The notes under the pieces are model-generated. The model saw nothing but the letters and a program-made list of their open reading frames with translations. It was not told the DNA's origin and made no database searches. The translations under genes were made by a program, and so were the position numbers. 39,272 nucleotides of DNA from Halobacteroidaceae bacterium (GTDB taxonomy: Bacteria > Bacillota > Halanaerobiia > B1SED10-174): the NCBI GenBank assembly GCA_003551665.1, contig PUNE01000155.1:1-39272 (forward strand), written 5' to 3'. Numbering within the stretch: position 1 is the first letter of the stretch; every line of letters begins with the position of its first letter. Positions 9,346 through 17,006 of this stretch are shown here, piece by piece.

Positions 9346-10174
9346 TAACAACGAGAAAAAAGTAACCAAAAGAGATGTGTGGCGTGTTCTTTTGAGGTAC
9401 ATGTTCACCTTCCAGTGGTCCTGGAACTATGAACGGATGCAGGCACTGGGCTTCGCCTGGAGTATAATGCCCATCCTGGAAAAAGTAAATGAAACCAAGG
9501 AAGACCTGAAGCTCGCCCTGCAGCGTCATTTGAACTTTTTCAATACCCACCCTCCAATGGGAGCGGGTATTATAGGTGCTGCAACTGCCCTGGAAGAACA
9601 GGGTGCAGAAGGCGAGGCAGTTGACAGCCTCAAGGTAGGTCTAATGGGACCCCTGGCTGGAATTGGCGATACCCTTTTTGCCATTCTAACCCGGCCGATA
9701 ATTGGTGTTTTTGCAGCCTCTCTTGCTCTGGGAGGCAGCATGGGTGGTTTCTGGCTGATGATCCTCTTCGGCCTCTTCTGGGGTATCGGAGTTAAAATCT
9801 ACCTCTTCTGGCAGGGTTACCGCAGGGGTGCCGACATAGTCCAGGATACAGCCGCTGGCGGCACCATGGACAGGTTAACAACAGGAGCTACAATCCTCGG
9901 TTTAACGGTTATCGGGGGTTTTGTCCCCAGTATATTAGCAGGAGTGGAAACTCCTCTTGAATACACCGAAACCGTTGAAGTCGAGGGTGAACTGACCGAA
10001 CAGGTTGTTGCAGTTCAGGATGTCCTGGACCAGCTACTCCCCTATTTGATCCCCGTCCTGCTGGTTGCCTTCGCCTACTGGCTGCTCAGAGGACCGCTTA
10101 AGTGGTCTCCGATCAAAGTGCTCCTTGCACTGATCGTGATTGCCTTTGGCGGAAGCATTATCGGAATACTGTAG
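9338..10174 (+). CDS. PTS mannose/fructose/sorbose/GalNAc-family transporter subunit IID
   Basis: Subunit IID of the mannose-type PTS, about 278 residues. The cytoplasmic N-terminal helix region contains FTFQWSWNYERMQALGF, LNFFNTHPPMGAGIIGA and GLMGPLAGIGDTLF, all diagnostic. The C-terminus holds the membrane segments. I prefer the GTG at 9338 because AAGGTGAG lies 5-6 nt upstream; an in-frame GTG at 9329 is the alternative. An insertion rich in Glu and Val (about residues 213-232) precedes the last helices. It pairs with IIC to form the membrane channel and is translationally coupled to it. Confidence 0.92.
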   Translation: MPNNNEKKVTKRDVWRVLLRYMFTFQWSWNYERMQALGFAWSIMPILEKVNETKEDLKLALQRHLNFFNTHPPMGAGIIGAATALEEQGAEGEAVDSLKVGLMGPLAGIGDTLFAILTRPIIGVFAASLALGGSMGGFWLMILFGLFWGIGVKIYLFWQGYRRGADIVQDTAAGGTMDRLTTGATILGLTVIGGFVPSILAGVETPLEYTETVEVEGELTEQVVAVQDVLDQLLPYLIPVLLVAFAYWLLRGPLKWSPIKVLLALIVIAFGGSIIGIL

Positions 10175-10184
10175 AAAAACTCAA

Positions 10185-10209
10185 GGGGTAGGGGCCGTGC
10201 CCCTGCCCC
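10185..10209 (+). other. GC-rich intra-operon hairpin between IID and IIA
   Basis: GGGGTAGGGGC / CGT / GCCCCTGCCCC forms an 11-bp stem with one G-U pair, followed by AATTTTAGCTTT. It lies in the 61-bp gap between the membrane and soluble PTS genes. It could be a leaky terminator or an mRNA-processing or stability element that sets the ratio of membrane to soluble subunits. Confidence 0.6.
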
Positions 10210-10235
10210 AATTTTAGCTTTAGGGGGGAAGAAAA

Positions 10236-10643
10236 ATGGTAGGTATAATAGTTGCATCACACGGCCAGCTTGCCGGGGGATTCATGGATGCCCTGGAAAT
10301 GATCATGGGACCACAGGAAAAAATTACTGCCCTGGCTCTTGAACCCGAGATGGGACCTGAAGATTACAGAGAAAAATTAAAAGAAGCAGCCAGGGAAATG
10401 GATACCCCCGATGGGGTCCTGATAATGGCTGACCTGTTTGGGGGAACCCCCTCCAATGCCTCTGCTTACCTCCTGGATTCGGAAGATCCCCCTATCGAGA
10501 TTGTTACCGGGGTAAACCTTCCAATGCTCCTGGAGATTGTAAACCTGCGTTCTTCAATGAGTCTCGGTGAACTGGCTAGAAATTGTCGTGAACTTGCTAC
10601 CCAGAGCGTCCAGGTAATGTCTGAAGTCATGAAGAAAAACTAA
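10236..10643 (+). CDS. PTS mannose-family subunit IIA
   Basis: A 135-residue soluble IIA domain of the mannose family. The phosphorylated histidine is His9 in VGIIVASHGQLAGGF, and the family motif ADLFGGTPSNAS is present. It takes phosphate from HPr and passes it to the separately encoded IIB that follows 13 bp later. Having IIA and IIB as separate polypeptides, unlike ManX fusions, is common in GalNAc/sorbose-type operons. The start is preceded by GGGGGGAAG. Confidence 0.93.
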   Translation: MVGIIVASHGQLAGGFMDALEMIMGPQEKITALALEPEMGPEDYREKLKEAAREMDTPDGVLIMADLFGGTPSNASAYLLDSEDPPIEIVTGVNLPMLLEIVNLRSSMSLGELARNCRELATQSVQVMSEVMKKN

Positions 10644-10659
10644 TAAAGGAGGACGAATG

Positions 10660-11151
10660 ATGCCTTTAATTCACATGCGTATTGATAACCGCTTGATCCA
10701 CGGTCAGGTTACCGTGGCCTGGGTCGGGTACCTTGGTGCCGACCGTATAATGGTGGTCAACGACAAGGTGGCCCAGGATCCCATCCAGAAACAGCTCCTT
10801 CCCAATGCTGCCCGGGGAGTTAAAACATCTGTCCTGGGTATTGATGAAGCGATTGAATACCTGGGATCCGAAAAAGCACAGAAAGAAAAGATAATGGTCG
10901 TGGCCAAATACCCTTCCGATGCCCTGGAACTGCTGGAAAAGGGAGCTGATCCCAAGGAGGTAATCGTGGGAAACCAGGCTACAATTCCCGGGACCAAGCC
11001 CAAGCACATCACCCGCTCTATCGCTGTTACCGCAGACCAGGCTCCTATTTACCGTTCAATTGCGGAAAAAGGATATAACCTTCGGGCCAAGGTAATGCCC
11101 TCAGACAGCGGGTTGGATTTCATTAAGGCTTTAGGAAAACACGGGTTGTGA
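10660..11151 (+). CDS. PTS mannose/sorbose-family subunit IIB
   Basis: About 163 residues; the second of two adjacent ATGs (10657, 10660) has the better spacing to AAAGGAGG. The phospho-acceptor His lies in RIDNRLIHGQVTVAW near the N-terminus. The rest matches the Rossmann-like PTSIIB_sorb fold, including VVNDKVAQD and VGNQATIPGTK. It transfers phosphate from IIA to the sugar as it passes through IIC/IID. It completes a C-D-A-B gene order. Confidence 0.93.
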   Translation: MPLIHMRIDNRLIHGQVTVAWVGYLGADRIMVVNDKVAQDPIQKQLLPNAARGVKTSVLGIDEAIEYLGSEKAQKEKIMVVAKYPSDALELLEKGADPKEVIVGNQATIPGTKPKHITRSIAVTADQAPIYRSIAEKGYNLRAKVMPSDSGLDFIKALGKHGL

Positions 11152-11155
11152 TAAA

Positions 11156-12421
11156 ATGCTTTTCGGCTGCGCAGAAATCGATATAACTCCCCAGGCTCCC
11201 ATTACAATGGGTGGTTACGGAGCACGAAAAGGTCAGTCCAGGGGGATTAAAGACCCTCTCTTTGCCCGAACCTTCGTTTTCCAGGACGGGGAGAACCAGT
11301 TTTCTCTCATTACCGCCGACCTCCTAATGCTCAACCGGGAACAAACCTCTTTTATCCGGGAAGAAGCCGAACGACTGACTGGCATTCCCAAATCCAGCAT
11401 TATTGTCAGCTGCAGCCATACCCACTCAGGCCCCTCCACATTCAGCATGGGCGGTTTCAGGGCCGACCCCGATCCCCACTACGTGGGGTGGGTTTTGCGG
11501 GCTCTTGCGGGTTCAGTGCTCATGGCTGTTCAGGACCTGGAGGAAGTGGAAATTGCTTCGGGCCAGAGGTCCATTACCGGGGTGGGGAGCCGCCGCCTGG
11601 AAAAAGAAAAATCCCCCCTTCCCTTAAGCTTGATAGCGGTAAAAGGGACCGGAAAAACAACTCCCCAGGCCATTCTCATAAATTATGGCTGTCATCCCAC
11701 CGTTTTAGGACCGGAAAATCTCTTTATCTCCCCTGATTTCCCTGGAGCAACCATCAAGTCCCTGCGGAAACTATTCCCCGAAACCGTCATCGGTTATATT
11801 AACGGTGCCGCAGGGGATATCAGCACCCGCTTTGAAAGACGGGGGCAGAACCAGTCTGAAGTTGATCGGCTGGGGAGCATCCTTGCAGGAGAAGTCCTGG
11901 CTCTTTATAACCATTTGGAATTTAAAGAGCCTGTTTATGGAAGTTTAAAGGTGAAAAGCTTTTCGATTGAGGTGCCATTTCGGGATCTTCCCCCCAGGGA
12001 AGAGCGACAAAAAGAAATTAAAAAGTGGGAAGAAAAAAGAAAAAAACTACAGGAACAGGGCGCAGACCCAGGAGAAATCCGGGTTGCCCAGACTGGCCTT
12101 GAAGGGGCCAAAGTCCAGAATTACGTTGCCGACCTTCAGGACCAACTGGAAAAAACTGCCGATATAACCTGCGGTTATCTGGGGGACAACTGCTTTGTTT
12201 CAATCCCGGGAGAACTTTTTTCCAGTCTGGCCCGCCCCCTCTACGAACTCCCATTTTCAGCAACAATCCTTTGCGGATACTCTAATGGACACCTGGGCTA
12301 CATTCCCAGCCCCGAAGGATTTGCTGCAGGTGGGTACGAAGCCTTATCCTCTCCCCTGGCCCCTACCTTCGGCCAGGAAATGGTCCAGACCCTTGAAGAA
12401 ATATTAAAGGAGATGATTTAG
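11156..12421 (+). CDS. Neutral/alkaline ceramidase N-terminal-domain-like amidohydrolase (cytoplasmic)
   Basis: A 421-residue protein related to the N-terminal catalytic domain of neutral ceramidases, which are zinc amidases that cleave N-acyl groups. Visible family features are the start GCAEIDITPQAPITMGGYG, the metal-site CSHTHSGPS (His88, His90), NYGCHPTVLG (His179) and INGAAGDIS. It has no signal peptide, unlike secreted ceramidases, so it acts inside the cell. It also has a charged helical segment (about 283-310). It sits 4 bp after the PTS IIB gene and 1 bp before nagA, so it likely hydrolyses an N-acyl or related bond on an imported amino-sugar phosphate. The true substrate is unknown. 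Confidence 0.8.
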   Translation: MLFGCAEIDITPQAPITMGGYGARKGQSRGIKDPLFARTFVFQDGENQFSLITADLLMLNREQTSFIREEAERLTGIPKSSIIVSCSHTHSGPSTFSMGGFRADPDPHYVGWVLRALAGSVLMAVQDLEEVEIASGQRSITGVGSRRLEKEKSPLPLSLIAVKGTGKTTPQAILINYGCHPTVLGPENLFISPDFPGATIKSLRKLFPETVIGYINGAAGDISTRFERRGQNQSEVDRLGSILAGEVLALYNHLEFKEPVYGSLKVKSFSIEVPFRDLPPREERQKEIKKWEEKRKKLQEQGADPGEIRVAQTGLEGAKVQNYVADLQDQLEKTADITCGYLGDNCFVSIPGELFSSLARPLYELPFSATILCGYSNGHLGYIPSPEGFAAGGYEALSSPLAPTFGQEMVQTLEEILKEMI

Positions 12422-12422
12422 A

Positions 12423-13589
12423 ATGGGCCCGAACTTTGCCCTTCGCAGCCAAAACCTTGTTTCAACATCCGCGGTTATTGACGGCCACCTGGTAGTTTCG
12501 GAGGGGTTGATTTCCCACCTTTCTGCCGGGCCCACCCCCCCCTCCTTCACGGGTGAAATAATTGACCTGGGAAAAAAGTTTGTTTTTCCGGGATTTGTTG
12601 ACCTGCACATTCACGGAGCCGGGGGCTATCCCCTGACTGAAAAACCCGAGGACATCCTCCAGTTGGCCCATTTTCTTGCGGGAAAAGGAACCGCAGCCTT
12701 TATGCCCACAACTACCAGCCTGAGCCTGGAAGACCTAAAAAAACAGGTTGCATCCGTAGCCAGGGCCCGTGAAGAACAGGCCAGAGGAGCAGGAGGCGCA
12801 AAAATTCTGGGGATCCACCTGGAAGGACCTTTTTTAAATATTGAAAGGAAAGGTGCCATGGTGGAAAAATTCCTGGTTGAGCCCTCCCTTGAGTTTTTTT
12901 CCGAGCTGGAAAAGGCCGCTGAGGGCATGCCCCTTCGCCTGACCCTGGCCCCGGAAAAAGAAGGTGCCCTGGAGATTATCAGGTATGCCCGGGAAAAAGG
13001 TTATATAGTCGCCGGAGGGCACACCAATGCCACCTATGAACAGATGAAAGCAGGGATTGATGCTGGGATAACCGTCGCCAACCATCTTTTTAATGCAATG
13101 AGCCCCCTGCACCACCGGGAACCGGGAGTTGTAGGGACATACCTGACTGATGACCGGGTGTTCTGCGAGGTAATTGCCGACGGAATCCATATTCACCCCG
13201 CAGTACTGGACCTGGCCTACCGGTGCAAGGGCAGGGATAAACTTGTCCTCATTTCCGACGCCATCCTTGCTGCAGGCCTGCCCCCTGGAAATTATGATTT
13301 CGGGGGAAAGAAAATCAACATCGACGAAGGGGGCCGGAGTTTTCTTGACGACGGAACCCTTGCAGGAAGTACTGCCCTGATGGTTCGTGGGGTGGAAACC
13401 CTGTATAAACAAGTGGGGCTTTCTCTCCCGGCCCTGAGTGCAGTTGCATCGCGCAATCCTGCCCTGGCAATTGGGGAAAATACCCTGGGAGACCTTGAGC
13501 CAGGCAGAGAAGCGACAATGACCATTCTAGACGAAAATTTCCAGGCCGTTGAAACCATCATCTGCGGCAAATTTCAAAAGGAGGCCTGA
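12423..13589 (+). CDS. nagA: N-acetylglucosamine-6-phosphate deacetylase
   Basis: A 388-residue amidohydrolase-superfamily protein of normal NagA length. It has the barrel entry VDLHIHGAGG (His62, His64), the metal ligand Glu134 in HLEGPFLN, His200 in GGHTNAT, His221 in HLFNAMSPLHHREPG and the catalytic Asp279 in LISDAI. It removes acetate from GlcNAc-6-P or a close relative (AgaA acts on GalNAc-6-P). The start lies 1 bp after the previous stop, with a GGAG inside the upstream coding end. Because the PTS is mannose-type, either the NagA or the AgaA function is possible. Confidence 0.93.
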   Translation: MGPNFALRSQNLVSTSAVIDGHLVVSEGLISHLSAGPTPPSFTGEIIDLGKKFVFPGFVDLHIHGAGGYPLTEKPEDILQLAHFLAGKGTAAFMPTTTSLSLEDLKKQVASVARAREEQARGAGGAKILGIHLEGPFLNIERKGAMVEKFLVEPSLEFFSELEKAAEGMPLRLTLAPEKEGALEIIRYAREKGYIVAGGHTNATYEQMKAGIDAGITVANHLFNAMSPLHHREPGVVGTYLTDDRVFCEVIADGIHIHPAVLDLAYRCKGRDKLVLISDAILAAGLPPGNYDFGGKKINIDEGGRSFLDDGTLAGSTALMVRGVETLYKQVGLSLPALSAVASRNPALAIGENTLGDLEPGREATMTILDENFQAVETIICGKFQKEA

Positions 13590-13592
13590 AAA

Positions 13593-14351
13593 ATGAAAAA
13601 AATTTCTGCAGAGTTATTGTTCGATAAAGGGAAAGAAATTGTAAACCGATTGGAAAATGAGCAGCTAGGCAATATTAAAAAAGCAGCTGAAACCATGGCC
13701 CACAGTATTTTAGATGGAGGAGTCGTTCACATTTTCGGTCCCGGACATTCCAAGAGTTTTGCCATGGAGCTTGTCCATCGGGCAGGGGGCCTGGCTCCCT
13801 GCAGCGGAATTGCCCTGGATGACCTCGTTAACAAGGCAGAAAATCCCATAACCCATGAAGAACTACGCCAGCCGGAAACTGAGCGCAACCCGGAAACAGC
13901 CCATGAACTATTGAAAATCCACGATATCCTGCCTGGCGATGTTATGATTATCTGCTCCAATTCCGGGCGCAACGGGTCAGCAGTTGAACTTGCCCTGGAA
14001 ATGAAAAAACGGGGAATTCCCCTGATTGCCGTTACCTCTCTCGCCCACTCCCGGAAAACCGAATCCCGGCATCCTTCTGGAAAGAGGCTTTTTGAAATTG
14101 CAGATATTGTAATTGATAACTGTGGACCTTACGGGGATGCCGCAATTGAACTACAGGCCATCAATACAAAGGTCTGTTCTGTCTCCTCCATTTCCAACAT
14201 GTTCATCGCCCAGTCTCTTACAGCAGAGACCATCCGCCTGATCCTCGCCAAGGGGGAAATCCCCCCGGTATTTATCAGCCTGAATGTTGACGGTGCTGAT
14301 GAACACAATGAAAAAATAAAGGCCCGTTACGAAGGACGGGTCCACTGGTAG
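13593..14351 (+). CDS. SIS-domain sugar-phosphate isomerase/deaminase-like protein, copy 1 (divergent)
   Basis: A 252-residue UPF0309/SIS-type protein. The first phosphosugar loop is FGPGHSKSFAMELVHRAGG and the second is CSNSGRNGSAVELAL, followed by SRHPSGKRLFEIADIVIDN and a C-terminal PPVFISLNVDGADEHNEK. SIS domains bind sugar phosphates and perform aldose-ketose isomerisation or deamination. Its first loop differs from copies 2 and 3 (PGHSKS against TGHSHL), and the segment after it (GIALDDLVNK) replaces the WLEPSL/ILEPSL motif. That suggests a different substrate or a regulatory role. It follows nagA by 3 bp. Confidence 0.85.
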   Translation: MKKISAELLFDKGKEIVNRLENEQLGNIKKAAETMAHSILDGGVVHIFGPGHSKSFAMELVHRAGGLAPCSGIALDDLVNKAENPITHEELRQPETERNPETAHELLKIHDILPGDVMIICSNSGRNGSAVELALEMKKRGIPLIAVTSLAHSRKTESRHPSGKRLFEIADIVIDNCGPYGDAAIELQAINTKVCSVSSISNMFIAQSLTAETIRLILAKGEIPPVFISLNVDGADEHNEKIKARYEGRVHW

Positions 14352-14369
14352 AATAAGGGGGCTTTTTTG

Positions 14370-15107
14370 ATGAAGGCTTTTTCAACCTATTACGAAAAGG
14401 TGCAGGAAGTTCTGGAAAAAGTCAAAAACACCCAGAGCGAAAACCTGGAAAAGGCAGCCGAAACCCTGGCCCAGACCTTAGGTCGGGACGGATTAATCCA
14501 TGCTTTCGGAACCGGGCATTCCCACCTTGTAGCCGAGGAAATCTTCTACCGGGCAGGAGGCCTTGCCCCGGTAAATGCATGGCTTGAACCCAGCCTGACC
14601 GGCCAGGAGCAGGTAACCAAGAGTGAATACACCGAGAGAATGGAAGGGTGGGGAGAAATTCTCCTGGATTACCACAAACCAGAACCGCGGGATACCCTGA
14701 TAGTAATATCCAATTCGGGCCGGAACGCTGCTCCCATCGAGGTGGCTGCTTCTGCCAAAAACCGCGGTATTCCCGTTATTGCAATTCTTTCCACCGATCA
14801 CAGCCTGAACACAACTTCCCGCCATTCCAGCGGTAAAAAGCTCCTGGATGTTGCAGATATTATTATTGACAACTGCGGAGTCCGGGGAGATGCAACTTTC
14901 CAGCTGCCGGGGTTAAAAACTCCTATCGGGCCCACTTCCAACATTTCCGCCTTTTTTATCGTCCATTCCCTGGTGGTCATGGCCATTGAAAAAATTCTGC
15001 AGCAGGGTCAGACCCCACCGGTATTTTTGAGCGGAAATATTGACGAGGGTCGGGAACATAACGAAGAACTCCTGGAACGCTACTGGTCCAGGATCAAGAA
15101 CTGGTAG
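14370..15107 (+). CDS. SIS-domain sugar-phosphate isomerase/deaminase-like protein, copy 2
   Basis: About 245 residues of the UPF0309/SIS family. The start is the ATG at 14370 after AAGGGGG; a TTG just before it is less likely. Key segments are HAFGTGHSHLVAEEIFYRAGG with NAWLEPSL, then ISNSGRNAAPIEVA and TSRHSSGKKLLDVADIIIDNCG. It ends with PPVFLSGNIDEGREHNEELL. It is closer to copy 3 than to copy 1. In this family the two SIS loops hold the sugar phosphate at a dimer interface. It lies 18 bp after copy 1 and 6 bp before copy 3. Confidence 0.87.
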   Translation: MKAFSTYYEKVQEVLEKVKNTQSENLEKAAETLAQTLGRDGLIHAFGTGHSHLVAEEIFYRAGGLAPVNAWLEPSLTGQEQVTKSEYTERMEGWGEILLDYHKPEPRDTLIVISNSGRNAAPIEVAASAKNRGIPVIAILSTDHSLNTTSRHSSGKKLLDVADIIIDNCGVRGDATFQLPGLKTPIGPTSNISAFFIVHSLVVMAIEKILQQGQTPPVFLSGNIDEGREHNEELLERYWSRIKNW

Positions 15108-15113
15108 AGTACC

Positions 15114-15875
15114 ATGACAGCCCGATCTTTCATGGAAAAAGCAGAGGAAATCCTGGCAGAAGTAAAAAAGACCCAGCTGGAAAACATCCGAAAAGCAGCG
15201 GAAATTGCCGCCCAAAGCATAGCAGATGGGGGCCTTCTGCACACATTCGGCACCGGGCATTCTCACCTGGTTGCAGCAGAAATTTACCTGCGTGCGGGAG
15301 GACTCCTCCCCGTTAATGCTATCCTCGAGCCCTCCCTTATGCTCCATGAACAGCCCTTCAAAAGCGGTGACCTGGAAAGGCTGCCGGGGGTTGCAGAAAA
15401 ATTACTCCCCCACCACCCCATTTCCGAGGGGGATTCACTGCTCATAATTTCCAATTCAGGGCGCAATGCCGTTCCCGTTGAAGCGGCCCTTTTCGGGAAA
15501 AAAATGGGGCTCAGGATCCTGGCCCTAACCTCCCTTGAACACAGCAAAAGCGTTACTTCACGACATCCCGAAGGTTACAAGCTTTACCAGCTTGCTGATG
15601 TGGTAATTGACAACTGTGCCCCTGCAGGTGACGCCATCCTGGAAACTGAGGGCTGCCCTGTTCCCTTTGGGGCTATCTCAGGTATTTCCGGCCCCTTTAT
15701 TCTCCAGGCCCTGTGCTCGGAAATTGTGGAAATTCTCGTAAACAGGGGCCTGGAACCACCGGTAATCGCCAGCGGCAATCTGGACTGGGGAGCAGAACAC
15801 AATGAAAAAATAGTCAAAAGCTACTCTGACCGCCTGCCCTGGCTGCAGCGCTACAACAGGACTGGAGGCCGATAA
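15114..15875 (+). CDS. SIS-domain sugar-phosphate isomerase/deaminase-like protein, copy 3
   Basis: 253 residues, UPF0309/SIS family. It has HTFGTGHSHLVAAEIYLRAGG, NAILEPSL, ISNSGRNAVPVEAA, TSRHPEGYKLYQLADVVIDN and the C-terminal SGNLDWGAEHNEKI motif. It shares the loop types of copy 2. Three adjacent copies of one family in one operon point to a recent or functionally retained duplication. They could form heteromers or handle successive or different sugar phosphates. The ATG at 15114 is 6 bp after the previous stop; no strong ribosome site is seen, so coupling to copy 2 is likely. Confidence 0.86.
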   Translation: MTARSFMEKAEEILAEVKKTQLENIRKAAEIAAQSIADGGLLHTFGTGHSHLVAAEIYLRAGGLLPVNAILEPSLMLHEQPFKSGDLERLPGVAEKLLPHHPISEGDSLLIISNSGRNAVPVEAALFGKKMGLRILALTSLEHSKSVTSRHPEGYKLYQLADVVIDNCAPAGDAILETEGCPVPFGAISGISGPFILQALCSEIVEILVNRGLEPPVIASGNLDWGAEHNEKIVKSYSDRLPWLQRYNRTGGR

Positions 15876-15877
15876 CA

Positions 15878-16546
15878 GTGGAAAATAACAGCAAACGAAC
15901 AATTGCTAAAGCCATTGACCATACCTTTCTCCGGCCCGCCGGAAAAGCCCGAGAAATTGTTAAATTATGTTCTGAAGCCAGGGAGTGGGGATTTGCTGCA
16001 GTTGCAGTTGCTCCCTATTACGTTCCCCTTGCTGCCCGGGAAATTGCAGGTTCTGAAATTGGGCTGAGTGCAGCCATTGGGTTCCCCCTGGGCTACACCA
16101 CCCCCGCCACAAAAGCCTGCGAGGCTGCTGAAGCCCTTGAGCAGGGAGCAACCGAAATTGACATGGTGGCCAATATTACTGCTGTGAAAAGTGGTGTTTG
16201 GGAGGAAGTAAAAAGGGATATTCAGGCCGTAGCCCGGGTCTGCCAGGAGAATGTATTAAAGGTTATCCTGGAAACCTGCTACCTGGAAAAAGAAGAGATG
16301 GAAAAACTGGCCGAGATCTGCCTGCAAATTGAGGGGGTTGATTTCCTCAAGACCTCAACAGGGTTTGGGCCTGAAGGTGCAAAGGTTGAAGATATCAGGT
16401 TTTTGAAAAAACTGGTTGGAGATAAACGGGCCCTGAAAGCCTCTGGAGGAATAAAGACCCTGGAAGATTGCAGGGCCATGCTTGAGGCCGGGGCCTCACG
16501 TATCGGGACCAGTTCAGGGGTTAAAATAATGCAGGAATTAAACTAG
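15878..16546 (+). CDS. deoC: Deoxyribose-phosphate aldolase family protein (class I aldolase)
   Basis: 222 residues, standard DeoC length, GTG start after GGAGGC and 2 bp after the third SIS gene. The catalytic set is intact: Asp95 in ATEIDMVANI, the Schiff-base Lys158 in VDFLKTSTGFG and Lys187 in ALKASGGI. DeoC normally cleaves 2-deoxyribose-5-phosphate to glyceraldehyde-3-phosphate and acetaldehyde. Here there is no other deoxynucleoside gene nearby, and it is the last gene of an amino-sugar operon. It may therefore cleave a deaminated or isomerised sugar phosphate made by the upstream enzymes. The family is certain; the substrate is not. Confidence 0.93.
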   Translation: MENNSKRTIAKAIDHTFLRPAGKAREIVKLCSEAREWGFAAVAVAPYYVPLAAREIAGSEIGLSAAIGFPLGYTTPATKACEAAEALEQGATEIDMVANITAVKSGVWEEVKRDIQAVARVCQENVLKVILETCYLEKEEMEKLAEICLQIEGVDFLKTSTGFGPEGAKVEDIRFLKKLVGDKRALKASGGIKTLEDCRAMLEAGASRIGTSSGVKIMQELN

Positions 16547-16575
16547 CCGGGAGAAATACTCCCGGCTTTTCCTTT
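16546..16575 (+). terminator. Rho-independent terminator of the amino-sugar operon
   Basis: GCCGGGAG / AAATA / CTCCCGGC followed by TTTTCCTTT begins at the last base of the deoC stop codon. It lies before the converging ArsR gene. Confidence 0.92.
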
Positions 16576-16587
16576 ATCAAAATGGTT

Positions 16588-16878
16588 TTATCCTGAAGTC
16601 ATGCATTCCAGCAGCTTTTTTATCCGGGGATCAATCACCCGGTAAATAACCTCATTGCCCTTCCTTTCCCCTGCTATCAGCCCGGCGTTTTTCAGCCTGT
16701 CAAGGTGCTGGGAAATTGTTGACTGAGGAACCCCGGTGCATTCCATGATTTTCTTTACATTGCAGCCCCCGCATTCAACCAGGCCCCGCACCATGCAGAG
16801 GCGCAGGGGATGGCCCAGGGCCTTCATTTTTTCCGCAACCTCCTTCAACTCTTCCTCATTCCAGGCAAACTCGTCCAT
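16588..16878 (-). CDS. ArsR/SmtB-family transcriptional regulator with CxxC thiol site
   Basis: About 96 residues starting at the ATG at 16878 (MDEFAWNEEELKEV), which has AAGGGG at proper spacing; an upstream GTG overlaps that site and is unlikely. The winged helix is clear (ALGHPLRLCMVRGL, then PQSTISQHLDRLKNAGLI, then GNEVIYRVIDP). Cysteines C36 and C39 (VECGGCN) sit just before the recognition helices, where ArsR has its ELCVCDL metal site. C28, C46 and C92 are also present. It probably senses a metal(loid), persulfide or redox change and regulates itself and the divergent 4Fe-4S gene. Confidence 0.9.
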   Translation of the reverse strand: MDEFAWNEEELKEVAEKMKALGHPLRLCMVRGLVECGGCNVKKIMECTGVPQSTISQHLDRLKNAGLIAGERKGNEVIYRVIDPRIKKLLECMTSG

Positions 16879-16907
16879 TGCATCCACCCCTTAATTTGTA
16901 TATTTAT

Positions 16908-16936
16908 ATATTAGGAAATTAAGAGAAATTTGTCAA
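16908..16936 (-). promoter_or_regulatory. Promoter of the ArsR gene
   Basis: Minus strand: a perfect -35 TTGACA (16931-16936), a 17-bp spacer and a -10 TAATAT (16908-16913). It lies inside the inverted repeat TTAATTT (16891-16897) / AAATTAA (16916-16922), a candidate ArsR operator. Confidence 0.65.
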
Positions 16937-16942
16937 ATGGGG

Positions 16943-16971
16943 TTGACCTTATCCATTAATCATATTATTAT
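16943..16971 (+). promoter_or_regulatory. Promoter of the 4Fe-4S protein gene
   Basis: Plus strand: -35 TTGACC (16943-16948), a 17-bp spacer and -10 TATTAT (16966-16971). Its -35 lies 6 bp from the opposing -35 of the ArsR gene, so one bound regulator could affect both promoters. Confidence 0.7.
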
Positions 16972-17006
16972 AATATTATATTTCAGCGATTATTGGAGGG
17001 TAAGGG

